From assembly GCA_949743895.1 (NCBI GenBank), contig CATJUX010000073.1, positions 23,156 through 87,155 of the forward strand: a DNA stretch of 64,000 nucleotides, read 5' to 3'. The notes beneath the pieces are model-generated. The model had not been told where the DNA came from and searched no databases. It worked only from the letters and a program-made list of their open reading frames with translations. Positions within the stretch are counted from its first letter, which is position 1. Each line of letters opens with the position of its first letter. Of the stretch, positions 16,548-24,480 are shown piece by piece. The translations under genes and the position numbers were made by a program. The DNA comes from JANFXS01 sp022791155 (GTDB lineage Bacteria > Bacillota > Clostridia > Lachnospirales > Anaerotignaceae).

Positions 16548-17579
16548 CTAAATATTAATACTATTTTCTTCAAAAGTCAATAGTAATTTCAAAATAATTT
16601 TTTTTATTACAGAATATGCCAAAAAAAGCGATTTTTCGCTGATATATTCATTTTTTCCATGTATGCCTGAAAGAGCATTGCCAATGTCCAAAGGAAAAAA
16701 TCCAATTGTTGCAATTCCCATACGCCTGAAATATCTGTTGTCACTATATCCGGGCGTTATAACAGGCATAATCTGTCCGTTTGGGCAGTGTTCTTGAAGC
16801 GCATTTTGAAACAGTGTTCCATATTTATGATATACAACTGAATTTTCCATATGCATAAAATTTTTTGACATACCAGCATAAAGAGGCAAAACATCCAGCT
16901 TTCTTTTGGACAATGTGTTTTGGCGCAAAAAATATTCTTTGACATCATGTGAGTAATAGCCCTTTTTTATTCCCTCATCAATGGCCAAAATTGGGTCTTC
17001 ATTTTCATCATTCTGAAATTCAAAATCCTCTCTTTCTCCCGTTTGGAACGTATAGAAAACTTTGTCGTCAAACGGAAATGGAAACCCGCCGCCTTCGCCA
17101 ATCACAAGAACTGCGTTTTTCAATATCTCAGTGTTGCGCACAAGCCACTCAAGGCCATGTTTTCCTCCATTTTCCTCATCGGCTGTGGCCAAAAGCATGA
17201 GTGAATATTCCGGTTTGACAGCCATTTTTTTGACGTCTGTGAGAATTTTCATCCACACCGCAAGCTGGCTTTTGCAGTCCAAAGCCCCACGGCCGCACAC
17301 ACAGCCTTTTTTGAAAAGCGCTTTTTCAGGAGGAAACTTCCAGCCGTCTCCATATTCCGCCGTGTCAATGTGAGCATGGAGAACAATGGTTTCGCGCCGA
17401 CGGCCTTCTATGAAAGACGCTGTGCTGCTTCTGTTTTGACTTACTGTCCAAATTGTTGTGTCTATATTATATTCTTTAAGAGTTTTTCTTATGAATTCAG
17501 CACAGTCATATTCATTTCCTTTGTCACAAGTGGTGTTGAAATCTATCAAACATTTTAGCCATGTTTTTATGTTTTCCAA
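16548..17579 (-). CDS. M20-family metallohydrolase (deacylase or dipeptidase type)
   Basis: The 343 residues carry the M20 metal centre: VLHAHIDTAE (His and Asp), GRGALDCKSQ (bridging Asp), ATADEENGG (catalytic Glu and ligand Glu) and GIHGKNE near the C-terminus (last His). The middle dimerisation domain is small or divergent. Such enzymes cleave an amino acid from a peptide or acyl group in the cytosol. The start is TTG 17579: a TGA lies directly upstream in frame and GGGAGGG is 6 bases away. It is divergent from the CsoR-like gene and precedes the ATPase. Confidence 0.88.
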   Translation of the reverse strand: MENIKTWLKCLIDFNTTCDKGNEYDCAEFIRKTLKEYNIDTTIWTVSQNRSSTASFIEGRRRETIVLHAHIDTAEYGDGWKFPPEKALFKKGCVCGRGALDCKSQLAVWMKILTDVKKMAVKPEYSLMLLATADEENGGKHGLEWLVRNTEILKNAVLVIGEGGGFPFPFDDKVFYTFQTGEREDFEFQNDENEDPILAIDEGIKKGYYSHDVKEYFLRQNTLSKRKLDVLPLYAGMSKNFMHMENSVVYHKYGTLFQNALQEHCPNGQIMPVITPGYSDNRYFRRMGIATIGFFPLDIGNALSGIHGKNEYISEKSLFLAYSVIKKIILKLLLTFEENSINI

Positions 17580-17604
17580 TCATATCCCTCCCAAAAAAAT
17601 ATTG

Positions 17605-17627
17605 AATATCCCCCCGCATAGGATATT
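17605..17627. promoter_or_regulatory. Probable metalloregulator operator
   Basis: A perfect 7-bp inverted repeat, AATATCC and GGATATT, flanks a nine-base spacer beginning CCCC, so the site contains a C6 tract. CsoR/RcnR-family operators are built around G/C tracts inside AT-rich inverted repeats. It lies between the divergent M20 gene and the CsoR-like gene. Confidence 0.5.
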
Positions 17628-17633
17628 TTTCTA

Positions 17634-17662
17634 TTGCAAAAAACCTGTTTATAGGTTATTAT
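17634..17662 (+). promoter_or_regulatory. Promoter of the CsoR-like gene with an embedded inverted repeat
   Basis: TTGCAA, 17 bases, TATTAT. The spacer is almost filled by AACCTGTTTATAGGTT (17642-17657), a 5-bp inverted repeat with a 6-base gap, a classic place for a repressor or an activator that untwists the promoter. Confidence 0.6.
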
Positions 17663-17691
17663 CATATTAACACGAAATGGGGGGATTTACA

Positions 17692-18072
17692 ATGAGTGAA
17701 AAAATTTCAAAATCAAAAGAGTTGCCAGCCGACACAAAAACAGAAGTTCATGAACATGTGCATGTTGACTCCGAAGGAAACATCCACGCACATATACACT
17801 CGGAAAAAGAATATAAAAGACTGATTCACAGAATTTCCATAATAATTGGACACATGACTTCAATCAAAAAAATGATGGAAGAAAAGCGCGACTGCTCCGA
17901 AATATTGATTCAAATTTCAGCTGTTCAGTCTTCATTGAACAGTCTTGGAAAACTCATTTTGAAAAACCATATAAATGAATGCCTGTTTAACTCCGACTAT
18001 GAACAGGATATTTTTTCGAAGCAAAAAATTCTTGGAAGCCTGAATGACGCAATCGACAAGTTTGTCAGATAG
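17692..18072 (+). CDS. CsoR-family metal-sensing repressor with His-rich N-terminal tail
   Basis: The 126-residue protein ends in an all-helical CsoR/RcnR (DUF156) domain from about residue 40. The CsoR-type ligand set is visible: Cys in KRDCSEI, then His and Cys spaced four apart in NHINEC. In front is a His-rich tail (VHEHVHVD...NIHAHIHSE), with seven His in about 22 residues, which family members usually lack. The Cys-His-Cys set points to Cu(I) or a similar thiophilic ion; the tail may add Ni, Zn or Cu binding. I chose ATG 17692 since the GGGGGGA at 17679 must be its ribosome binding site. Confidence 0.88.
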   Translation: MSEKISKSKELPADTKTEVHEHVHVDSEGNIHAHIHSEKEYKRLIHRISIIIGHMTSIKKMMEEKRDCSEILIQISAVQSSLNSLGKLILKNHINECLFNSDYEQDIFSKQKILGSLNDAIDKFVR

Positions 18073-18226
18073 AAAATAAACCATTGGAATCTGTCGGAAC
18101 AACTTGATCCATTTTCGAATCACAACAGAATATATTGACTGGTTTATAAAACTCTGTTATTTTTGAAAAACTCGGCAAATTTTTGAGCAATGTTTTCATT
18201 GTCCATTTTTGAGATGAGAAAAACAA

Positions 18227-18262
18227 AATAGCCCGCCTTAACACGGCTGGGCTATTTTTTTA
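18227..18262. terminator. Bidirectional terminator
   Basis: AATAGCCC-GCC pairs with GGC-GGGCTATT around a 7-base loop with one bulge. Seven T follow on the plus strand (CsoR-like gene) and TTTTGTTTTT on the minus strand (EamA gene). Confidence 0.8.
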
Positions 18263-18285
18263 TATCAATATATGGCATTGTCATT

Positions 18286-19203
18286 TCATTGCTTCACAAC
18301 GTTTTTTTGCAAAGCTTTTTCTTTGTTTTTTCCCTTATATTCCGAAATTATAAGTCCAAACAGTGTCAAGGCCGTTCCAATTCCCGACATAAACGTGATT
18401 TTTTCTTTTAATATAACAAAAGAAGCAACAATCGTTATGACTGGAACAAAATATATATACACACTTGTTTTCACAGGCCCCAATATTTTCAAAGCCGTGT
18501 TCCATGTCACAAAGCACAGCGCCGAGGCGCCAAGGCCAAGAAACACAATGTTTCCCCAAACAGTCAGGCTGCGGAATCTTTCAAAACCGGCATGAAATTC
18601 AAACACAAACAGCGCCGGAATCATGAACAAAATTCCATATGCAAATATGCGGCGCGTGATTTGAATTGTTCCAAAACCAAAACTGCTGATTTTTTTTGTC
18701 AAAACAGAATAGCATGCCCAAACAGCCGCTGCCGCCACGGCAAGAATGTCGCCAAGTGGATTGACCTGCATTTGGGTTCCGCTGAAGCTTATGAGGCAAA
18801 TGCCTGTTATCGCCGCTATAAAGCCTATAAAAAAATTCATTCCCAGCCTGTCCTCATTTTTGATGAACATTTTTGTGAGAATTGCTGTGAAAAAAGGCGC
18901 CGCCGATATGACAACGCTCACATTTGAAGTCATTGTGTATGTAAGCGCAATGTTCTCCAAAAGATAATAAAGACAAACGCCGCAAAGCCCCGCGACTGCA
19001 AACATAAATTCCTGTACAAGAGACGTTCCCTTCAAAACATGCGGACAAACTGCAACAAGCGCGGCAAAGCCCAGCACAAAACGAAAAAACAATATCTCAA
19101 CGGGCTGAAAATATTGAAGAAGTACTTTGGTTGATATGAATGTTGTTCCCCATATTGCGGCTGTGAACAAAGCCAAAATGTGTCCTGTTGTGTTTCTGTT
19201 CAT
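18286..19203 (-). CDS. EamA / DMT-family transporter (second)
   Basis: The 305-residue protein has ten hydrophobic segments in two EamA repeats (start NTTGHILALFTAAIWGTTFISTK, second repeat from about 150 with GDILAVAAAAVWACYSVLTKK). It is an RhaT/YdcZ-like small-molecule exporter; substrate unknown. ATG 19203 follows GAGGAGGCG. The C-terminal tail is basic. It differs clearly from the transporter at 11619, so this is not a recent duplication. Confidence 0.87.
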   Translation of the reverse strand: MNRNTTGHILALFTAAIWGTTFISTKVLLQYFQPVEILFFRFVLGFAALVAVCPHVLKGTSLVQEFMFAVAGLCGVCLYYLLENIALTYTMTSNVSVVISAAPFFTAILTKMFIKNEDRLGMNFFIGFIAAITGICLISFSGTQMQVNPLGDILAVAAAAVWACYSVLTKKISSFGFGTIQITRRIFAYGILFMIPALFVFEFHAGFERFRSLTVWGNIVFLGLGASALCFVTWNTALKILGPVKTSVYIYFVPVITIVASFVILKEKITFMSGIGTALTLFGLIISEYKGKNKEKALQKNVVKQ

Positions 19204-19331
19204 TGATTGCGCGCCTCCTCTTTTGTGCTTCAAAAATGTTTGATGTTTTTTCTCATTTGTGATGACACAGAATTTATTATAAAATATTTGCTTTTTGACA
19301 CAGCCAAAATCCACAAAAATTTCAATCCATG

Positions 19332-19652
19332 TCACTTCTTCTTTCGCTGTTTTGGAAACGAAAGCTCGTCATACATGGCCTCAAACAATTCTTTCAAAAA
19401 CATTTTGTCGTCAACACATTCAACCAAAATCATGTCTTTTGCGCCTTCATAGGGAGGCTCATACTGTGCATCAGGAATCAGTTTTTCGGCCGCTTTAACA
19501 GGTTTTGCCAGCAGCCTGTTGTCACATATATATGCGGCAATTTTGCCTTTGTAATAAATTATATACTCCCCCATCATTGAGCGGTGTGAAACTTCTTCCA
19601 GCTCTGACAACTGCTCCAATATAAAATTCAAATATTCTTTGCTTGATGACAT
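19332..19652 (-). CDS. TfoX/Sxy N-terminal domain protein
   Basis: The 106-residue protein matches the TfoX N-terminal fold: SSSKEYLNFILEQLSELEEVSHRSMMGEYIIYYKGKIAAYICDNRLLAKP, an alpha/beta module with the conserved RxMMGEY-like turn. There is no C-terminal TfoX domain. In gamma-proteobacteria TfoX controls competence; in Firmicutes the short form has no set role. ATG 19652 has GGTGGGG close upstream; a longer frame lacks a ribosome binding site. Confidence 0.85.
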   Translation of the reverse strand: MSSSKEYLNFILEQLSELEEVSHRSMMGEYIIYYKGKIAAYICDNRLLAKPVKAAEKLIPDAQYEPPYEGAKDMILVECVDDKMFLKELFEAMYDELSFPKQRKKK

Positions 19653-19953
19653 GCTGCCCCACCTTTCATAATGATCTGTCTTTATGACCATATCATAAAT
19701 TTTGAGCGATGTCTCGAAAAACCTCATCTTTTCACTTTTCAAGACAAGCCAAAAAGAAAATTTTGCTCAAAAGCGACAAAATCCCCTTCAATAATATTGC
19801 CTTTTTTCACTTTTCACAGATATTATACTACAATAAATCCAAAACGTCTATTGTTCGAAAAATCGTATAAAGTTTGAAAAAAGACGCTGTTTTTGTTGTT
19901 TAGACATTGCAATTATGATAGAATTAAGTTTAGATAATTCTGGAAGGAGGAGA

Positions 19954-22197
19954 ATGCTGTTGTCAATGACTGAACGCCTCAGCGGCACTGTTGAAGAAAT
20001 AATATTTCAAAACAACGAAAATGGATATACAGTTTTTTCACTCAACGACAATGAAGAAGAAGTTGTGTGTGTTGGCACATTGCCCGACATTCACAAAGGC
20101 GAAAACATAAGCGTGACTGGCGTTTGGACAGTTCATCCGTCATATGGCCGCCAGTTTTCTGTTGAGATTTATGAAAAAACAGTGCCGACAACAGTTGAGG
20201 GAATTGAAAAATATCTTTCTTCCGGCGTTGTGAGAGGAATAGGCGCAAAAACAGCCAAAAAAATTGTTGAAAAATTTGGCGAAGAAACATTTTTCATAAT
20301 CGAAGAAAAGCCTGAAAGGCTTGTTGAAGTGAAGGGAATAACATTCGAAAAAGCCATGCGCATAAGTCAGGTTTTCATGGAACAGCATGAGCTCAGAAGG
20401 GTTATGATGTTTCTTCAAAACCTCGGCGTTTCCCCAACATATTCAATGAAGATATATAAAAAGTATAAGGGAAGAACATTTGACATTGTCAACACAAACC
20501 CCTACAAAATTGCTGACGACATATCAGGAATTGGTTTCAAAATGGCTGACAGACTGGCCGCTGCTGCCGGAATGGCCGAAGATTCACCCGGAAGAATCAA
20601 ATCTGCCGTGAAATATGCCCTCACAATGGCGTCGCAGGAAGGACATGTATATTTGCCTCAAAAATCCCTCTTTGACTCTGTCAGAGAAATCACAGGCATA
20701 AATGACGATGTTGTTGAAAACTATCTTCTTGAGCTTCAAATTGAGCATCAAATTTGGAGAGAAAATTTAGACGGCGAAATTATAGTATATCTAAACGCAT
20801 ATTACTATGCAGAAATTTCATCAGCCAAAAAAATATTGGAACTTTTAGAATATAGAGATGAATTTGAAAAAGACTGGAACGAAGTTATAGAAAAGGCCGA
20901 AGCCTCCACAGGAGTGAAACTTGCCGAAAAACAGCGTCTCGCCGTGACAGAAGCCATGACAGAAGGCGTGCTTATAATAACAGGCGGCCCCGGAACAGGA
21001 AAAACAACGGCAATAAACACAATCATCAAAATTCTTGAAAAAGAAGGGCTTGACATTGTCCTTGGCGCCCCAACAGGCAGGGCCGCCAAACGCATGACAG
21101 AGGCCACAGGAATGAACGCCCAAACAATACACAGAATGCTCGGAATAAACTTCATAGACGGCGACAACCGCTCGCAGTCCTTTGAAAAAAATGAAGATGA
21201 TCCAATAGAGGCCGACGTGATTATAATTGACGAAAGCTCAATGATTGACGTGCTTCTCATGAACAGTTTTTTGAAAGCTGTTCAGCCCGGCACAAGGCTC
21301 ATATTTGTGGGCGACATTGACCAGCTCCCTTCAGTTGGCGCCGGAAACGCACTGAAAGATATGATCAAAAGCGGTGTCATAAAAGTTGTGCGCCTCACAG
21401 AAATATTCCGTCAGGCGCAAGAAAGCGCCATAATAACAAATGCACACAGAATAAACAACGGCCTCTATCCTGTTTTGAACGACAAAACAAAAGATTTTTT
21501 CTTTGTTAAAAGAACAAACGCAAAAGACGTTGTTGAAGCCGTGAAAGACTTGATCACAAGAAGGCTTCCCGCATACAACGGCTGTGATCCTCTCAGCGAC
21601 ATACAAGTTCTTGCGCCAATGAAAAAAGGAATGCTTGGCGTTCATGAGCTGAACAAAACGCTTCAGCAAACGCTCAACCCGCCGCACAAAACAAAAAGTG
21701 AAAAAATTTTGAGAACAGGCGTTTTAAGATGCGGCGACAAAGTCATGCAAATCAAAAACAACTATAACATGCCATGGAAGATAAAAGGCGCTCGCGGAAA
21801 CATTGTTGACGAGGGCTTGGGAGTTTTCAATGGCGATTGCGGAACAATACAAAAAATTGATGAAAGCAAAGAATTTATAAGCGTTCTCTTTGATGACAAC
21901 AAATGGGTTGACTATGACTTCACACAAATTGAAGAACTGGAGCTGTCATATGCCGTCACAATACACAAATCACAGGGAAGTGAATATCCCGTTGTGATAA
22001 TTCCGATCCACAGCGGCCCACCCATGCTCCTTTCAAGAAATCTTTTGTATACAGCTGTGACAAGGGCAAAAAAGCTTGCTGTCATTGTTGGAATTCCCGA
22101 AACAATGAACAAAATGGTTGACAACAACAGAGAAATAAACAGATATTCAACCCTTGACAAAAGAATATGTTCACTCTACAAATTCATGCATCAGTGA
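19954..22197 (+). CDS. recD2: RecD-like 5'-3' DNA helicase RecD2 (YrrC)
   Basis: This SF1B helicase acts in DNA repair and replication-fork upkeep without RecBC. The roughly 747 residues hold an OB-like N-terminal domain, helix-hairpin-helix repeats (GIGAKTAKKIVEKFGEE), Walker A ITGGPGTGKTTA near 350, IIDESSMID (motif II), FRQ (motif IV area) and TIHKSQGSEYP (motif VI region). GGAGG at 19946-19950 serves the start; ATG 19954 is only 3 bases away, so TTG 19960 or ATG 19966 are possible. comF follows 8 bases after the stop. Confidence 0.95.
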   Translation: MLLSMTERLSGTVEEIIFQNNENGYTVFSLNDNEEEVVCVGTLPDIHKGENISVTGVWTVHPSYGRQFSVEIYEKTVPTTVEGIEKYLSSGVVRGIGAKTAKKIVEKFGEETFFIIEEKPERLVEVKGITFEKAMRISQVFMEQHELRRVMMFLQNLGVSPTYSMKIYKKYKGRTFDIVNTNPYKIADDISGIGFKMADRLAAAAGMAEDSPGRIKSAVKYALTMASQEGHVYLPQKSLFDSVREITGINDDVVENYLLELQIEHQIWRENLDGEIIVYLNAYYYAEISSAKKILELLEYRDEFEKDWNEVIEKAEASTGVKLAEKQRLAVTEAMTEGVLIITGGPGTGKTTAINTIIKILEKEGLDIVLGAPTGRAAKRMTEATGMNAQTIHRMLGINFIDGDNRSQSFEKNEDDPIEADVIIIDESSMIDVLLMNSFLKAVQPGTRLIFVGDIDQLPSVGAGNALKDMIKSGVIKVVRLTEIFRQAQESAIITNAHRINNGLYPVLNDKTKDFFFVKRTNAKDVVEAVKDLITRRLPAYNGCDPLSDIQVLAPMKKGMLGVHELNKTLQQTLNPPHKTKSEKILRTGVLRCGDKVMQIKNNYNMPWKIKGARGNIVDEGLGVFNGDCGTIQKIDESKEFISVLFDDNKWVDYDFTQIEELELSYAVTIHKSQGSEYPVVIIPIHSGPPMLLSRNLLYTAVTRAKKLAVIVGIPETMNKMVDNNREINRYSTLDKRICSLYKFMHQ

Positions 22198-22205
22198 GGT
22201 TTTAT

Positions 22206-22889
22206 ATGATTGGTATTATTAAATTTTTGATTGATATGATATATCCGCCGCGCTGCGTTGTTTGTCAGGAAATAATAATGCCCGGCAACTATTTGTGCGA
22301 CGCATGCATCAAACATAACAGCAAAAACACAGGCATATATGTGAAAAATATCAACAATTCCAAATCCATAATAACGGGATATATAACCTGCGCTTTCGCT
22401 GTATATGACTATAAATTTGTGAAAAAATCTATAAAAAGCTTCAAGTTTGACGGCTACAAATTCTATGGCGAAGGCTTTTCAAAAATTATGTTTGAAACGG
22501 CTCAAAAAAATTTTCCAAACATATTTAGTGACAGCGACATAATCATTCCTGTCCCGATACACAAAAAAAGATTCAAAAAAAGAGGCTTCAACCAGTCCGT
22601 GATAATGGGCCGCGGCATAGCAAGGCTTGCAGGAATTGAATTTTCTGAAAAAGCGCTGATAAGAAAAACAAACACAATTCCCCAAAGCGGCCTAAGCATT
22701 GAGGAGCGGTTAAAAAACATTAAAAATGCTTTCGAAATTGGAAACTGCGACATAAAAGGCAAAAACATACTTTTGATAGATGACATATTCACAACAGGAG
22801 CCACTTTGAATGAATGCGCAAAAGTTTTGAAGGAAAACGGCGCAAAAGAAATTTTGTGCTACACTTTTTCAGCCACAATTTTAAGTTGA
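22206..22889 (+). CDS. comF: ComF-family phosphoribosyltransferase-like protein
   Basis: The 227-residue protein begins with a hydrophobic helix and a zinc-binding module (CVVCQ...LCDAC) and ends in a phosphoribosyltransferase domain with the PRPP loop ILLIDDIFTTGAT. ComF proteins work in DNA uptake and probably in primosome-related DNA processing. ATG 22206 follows GTGAGG at the recD2 stop; longer readings overlap recD2. The recD2-comF-patatin order suggests one transcript. Confidence 0.92.
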   Translation: MIGIIKFLIDMIYPPRCVVCQEIIMPGNYLCDACIKHNSKNTGIYVKNINNSKSIITGYITCAFAVYDYKFVKKSIKSFKFDGYKFYGEGFSKIMFETAQKNFPNIFSDSDIIIPVPIHKKRFKKRGFNQSVIMGRGIARLAGIEFSEKALIRKTNTIPQSGLSIEERLKNIKNAFEIGNCDIKGKNILLIDDIFTTGATLNECAKVLKENGAKEILCYTFSATILS

Positions 22890-22898
22890 GGTGTTTTT

Positions 22899-23747
22899 AT
22901 GTATAACATTGGCTTGATATTAGAAGGCGGGGGCATGAGAGGAGTTTACACCGCTGGCGTTCTTGATTTCTTCATTGAAAAAGGCATTGAGCTTTCGCCG
23001 ATATATGCCGTTTCGGCCGGAGCGTGCCATGCATGCAGTTACATTTCAAAACAAAAAGGCAGGGCATATGCCACAAACGTTGATTATATAAAAGACAAAA
23101 GATATGCAAGCATCAAAAGCCTCATAAAAACCGGCGACTATTTTGGAGCAGAATTTGTCTACAAAACAATCCCCGAAAAACTAAATGCATACAACTATGA
23201 CGCTTTTGATGAATATGACGGAAATTTTTATGTTGTTGTGACAAATTGTGAAACAGGCAAAGCAGAATATATCAAAATTGGTGACATGAGAAAAGACATT
23301 GATTTCATAAGAGCCTCAAGCTCGCTTCCACTGCTGTCACAAATGGTTGAAATTTGTGGAAAAAAATATCTTGATGGCGGCATGAGCGATTCAATCCCAA
23401 TCAAAAAAGCCATAAAAGACGGAAGCAGAAAAAACATAGTAATATTAACAAGAGACAAAAGCTATAGAAAAGAAAAAAACAAACTCATAAACCTGATAAA
23501 AATTAAATATAAAAAATATCCCCTTTTGATCAAAGCCATGGCCAGCCGCCACACAAAATATAACAGCACTCTTGAGTTTGTTGAAAAAGAAAAAGCCGCC
23601 GGACGGGCATATGTCATCCGTCCGCGGAAGCCCGTTGAAATTGGCCGCCTTGAAAAAGACAGCAAAAAACTTAAAAATCTCTACAACCAAGGCTATGACG
23701 ATGCAAAAAGGCATTTCAAAAGGCTTTTGATGTTTTTGGAAAATTAA
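22899..23747 (+). CDS. Patatin-like phospholipase family protein
   Basis: The 282-residue protein has a patatin Ser-Asp dyad: GLILEGGGMRGVYTAGVLDFF (oxyanion loop, residues 5-25), the nucleophile Ser in AVSAGACH near residue 43, and the Asp in DGGMSD near 163. It should hydrolyse acyl esters of lipids. No signal peptide is seen; the C-terminus is basic. It begins 10 bases after comF, and its 3' end overlaps the convergent ytaF gene by 4 bases. Confidence 0.93.
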   Translation: MYNIGLILEGGGMRGVYTAGVLDFFIEKGIELSPIYAVSAGACHACSYISKQKGRAYATNVDYIKDKRYASIKSLIKTGDYFGAEFVYKTIPEKLNAYNYDAFDEYDGNFYVVVTNCETGKAEYIKIGDMRKDIDFIRASSSLPLLSQMVEICGKKYLDGGMSDSIPIKKAIKDGSRKNIVILTRDKSYRKEKNKLINLIKIKYKKYPLLIKAMASRHTKYNSTLEFVEKEKAAGRAYVIRPRKPVEIGRLEKDSKKLKNLYNQGYDDAKRHFKRLLMFLEN

Positions 23748-24382
23748 ATCAAATATATAAGCCCTATGGCTATTAAAAGCGCACCCGAAATTATGCTCCA
23801 AATATCTGTTCTCAAAGGACAGATATTTTTTATTTTTTCTCCTGTTTTTGAGCCCAAAACAATGAGAACAATCTGCAAAAATGCCACCATGAAAGGAAGC
23901 AGCATTGTGAAGCCGCCAGCAATTCCAGCGCCTGTGACAGCGGCAAAAGCATCTATGGACAATGAAAAGCCAAGATATATCGCCTCAAGCGGATCTATCG
24001 TTTTTGAATTGTCCATGTCACAGCTGTGCGGCGTTCTCACAATTTCAATTGTGAGGCCAAATTGCTTCAAAAAAAGTGTCCATTTTTCATTTTTATGTTT
24101 CGAAACTTTTTTGTGGCCCGATTTTTTGGAGCCCTGAAACATAACCCAAACGCCAAGCGCCACAAGCATAATTGTGCCAATGTTCTCCGCAATTGGCGCA
24201 GGAAGTATATTTTTGATGAAATCGCCAAGCACAAGCGCAAGAAATGTTATCGAAACAGCCTGAAATGATATTATCAGTTTTGCTGGCGATGTTATCTTGA
24301 TTCCGCGCCCGCCGCAGGCAAGGCCAACGCCAAATGAATCCACAGAAAGAGCAAGAGACAATATTATAAGTTTATATGCCAT
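23744..24382 (-). CDS. ytaF: YtaF-like sporulation membrane protein (MntP/DUF204 superfamily)
   Basis: The 212-residue protein has six hydrophobic segments in two repeats, each opening with the DUF204 sequence: LSLALSVDSFGVGLACGGRG near the N-terminus and LGFSLSIDAFAAVTGAGIAG near residue 130. The superfamily includes the MntP manganese exporter and YtaF of spore-formers; the long basic linker (KKSGHKKVSKHKNEK) fits YtaF better. ATG 24382 has GGAGG 7 bases upstream. It suggests, but does not prove, a sporulating organism. No sporulation genes are adjacent. Confidence 0.82.
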   Translation of the reverse strand: MAYKLIILSLALSVDSFGVGLACGGRGIKITSPAKLIISFQAVSITFLALVLGDFIKNILPAPIAENIGTIMLVALGVWVMFQGSKKSGHKKVSKHKNEKWTLFLKQFGLTIEIVRTPHSCDMDNSKTIDPLEAIYLGFSLSIDAFAAVTGAGIAGGFTMLLPFMVAFLQIVLIVLGSKTGEKIKNICPLRTDIWSIISGALLIAIGLIYLI

Positions 24383-24480
24383 TTGTTCCTCCAAAAATAA
24401 TACAAAACAGTTATGCTTTATATTATGAATGAAGTAATAACTTTGCTATAGCACGAATAAGATTTAACCGAGGTGAGAAT

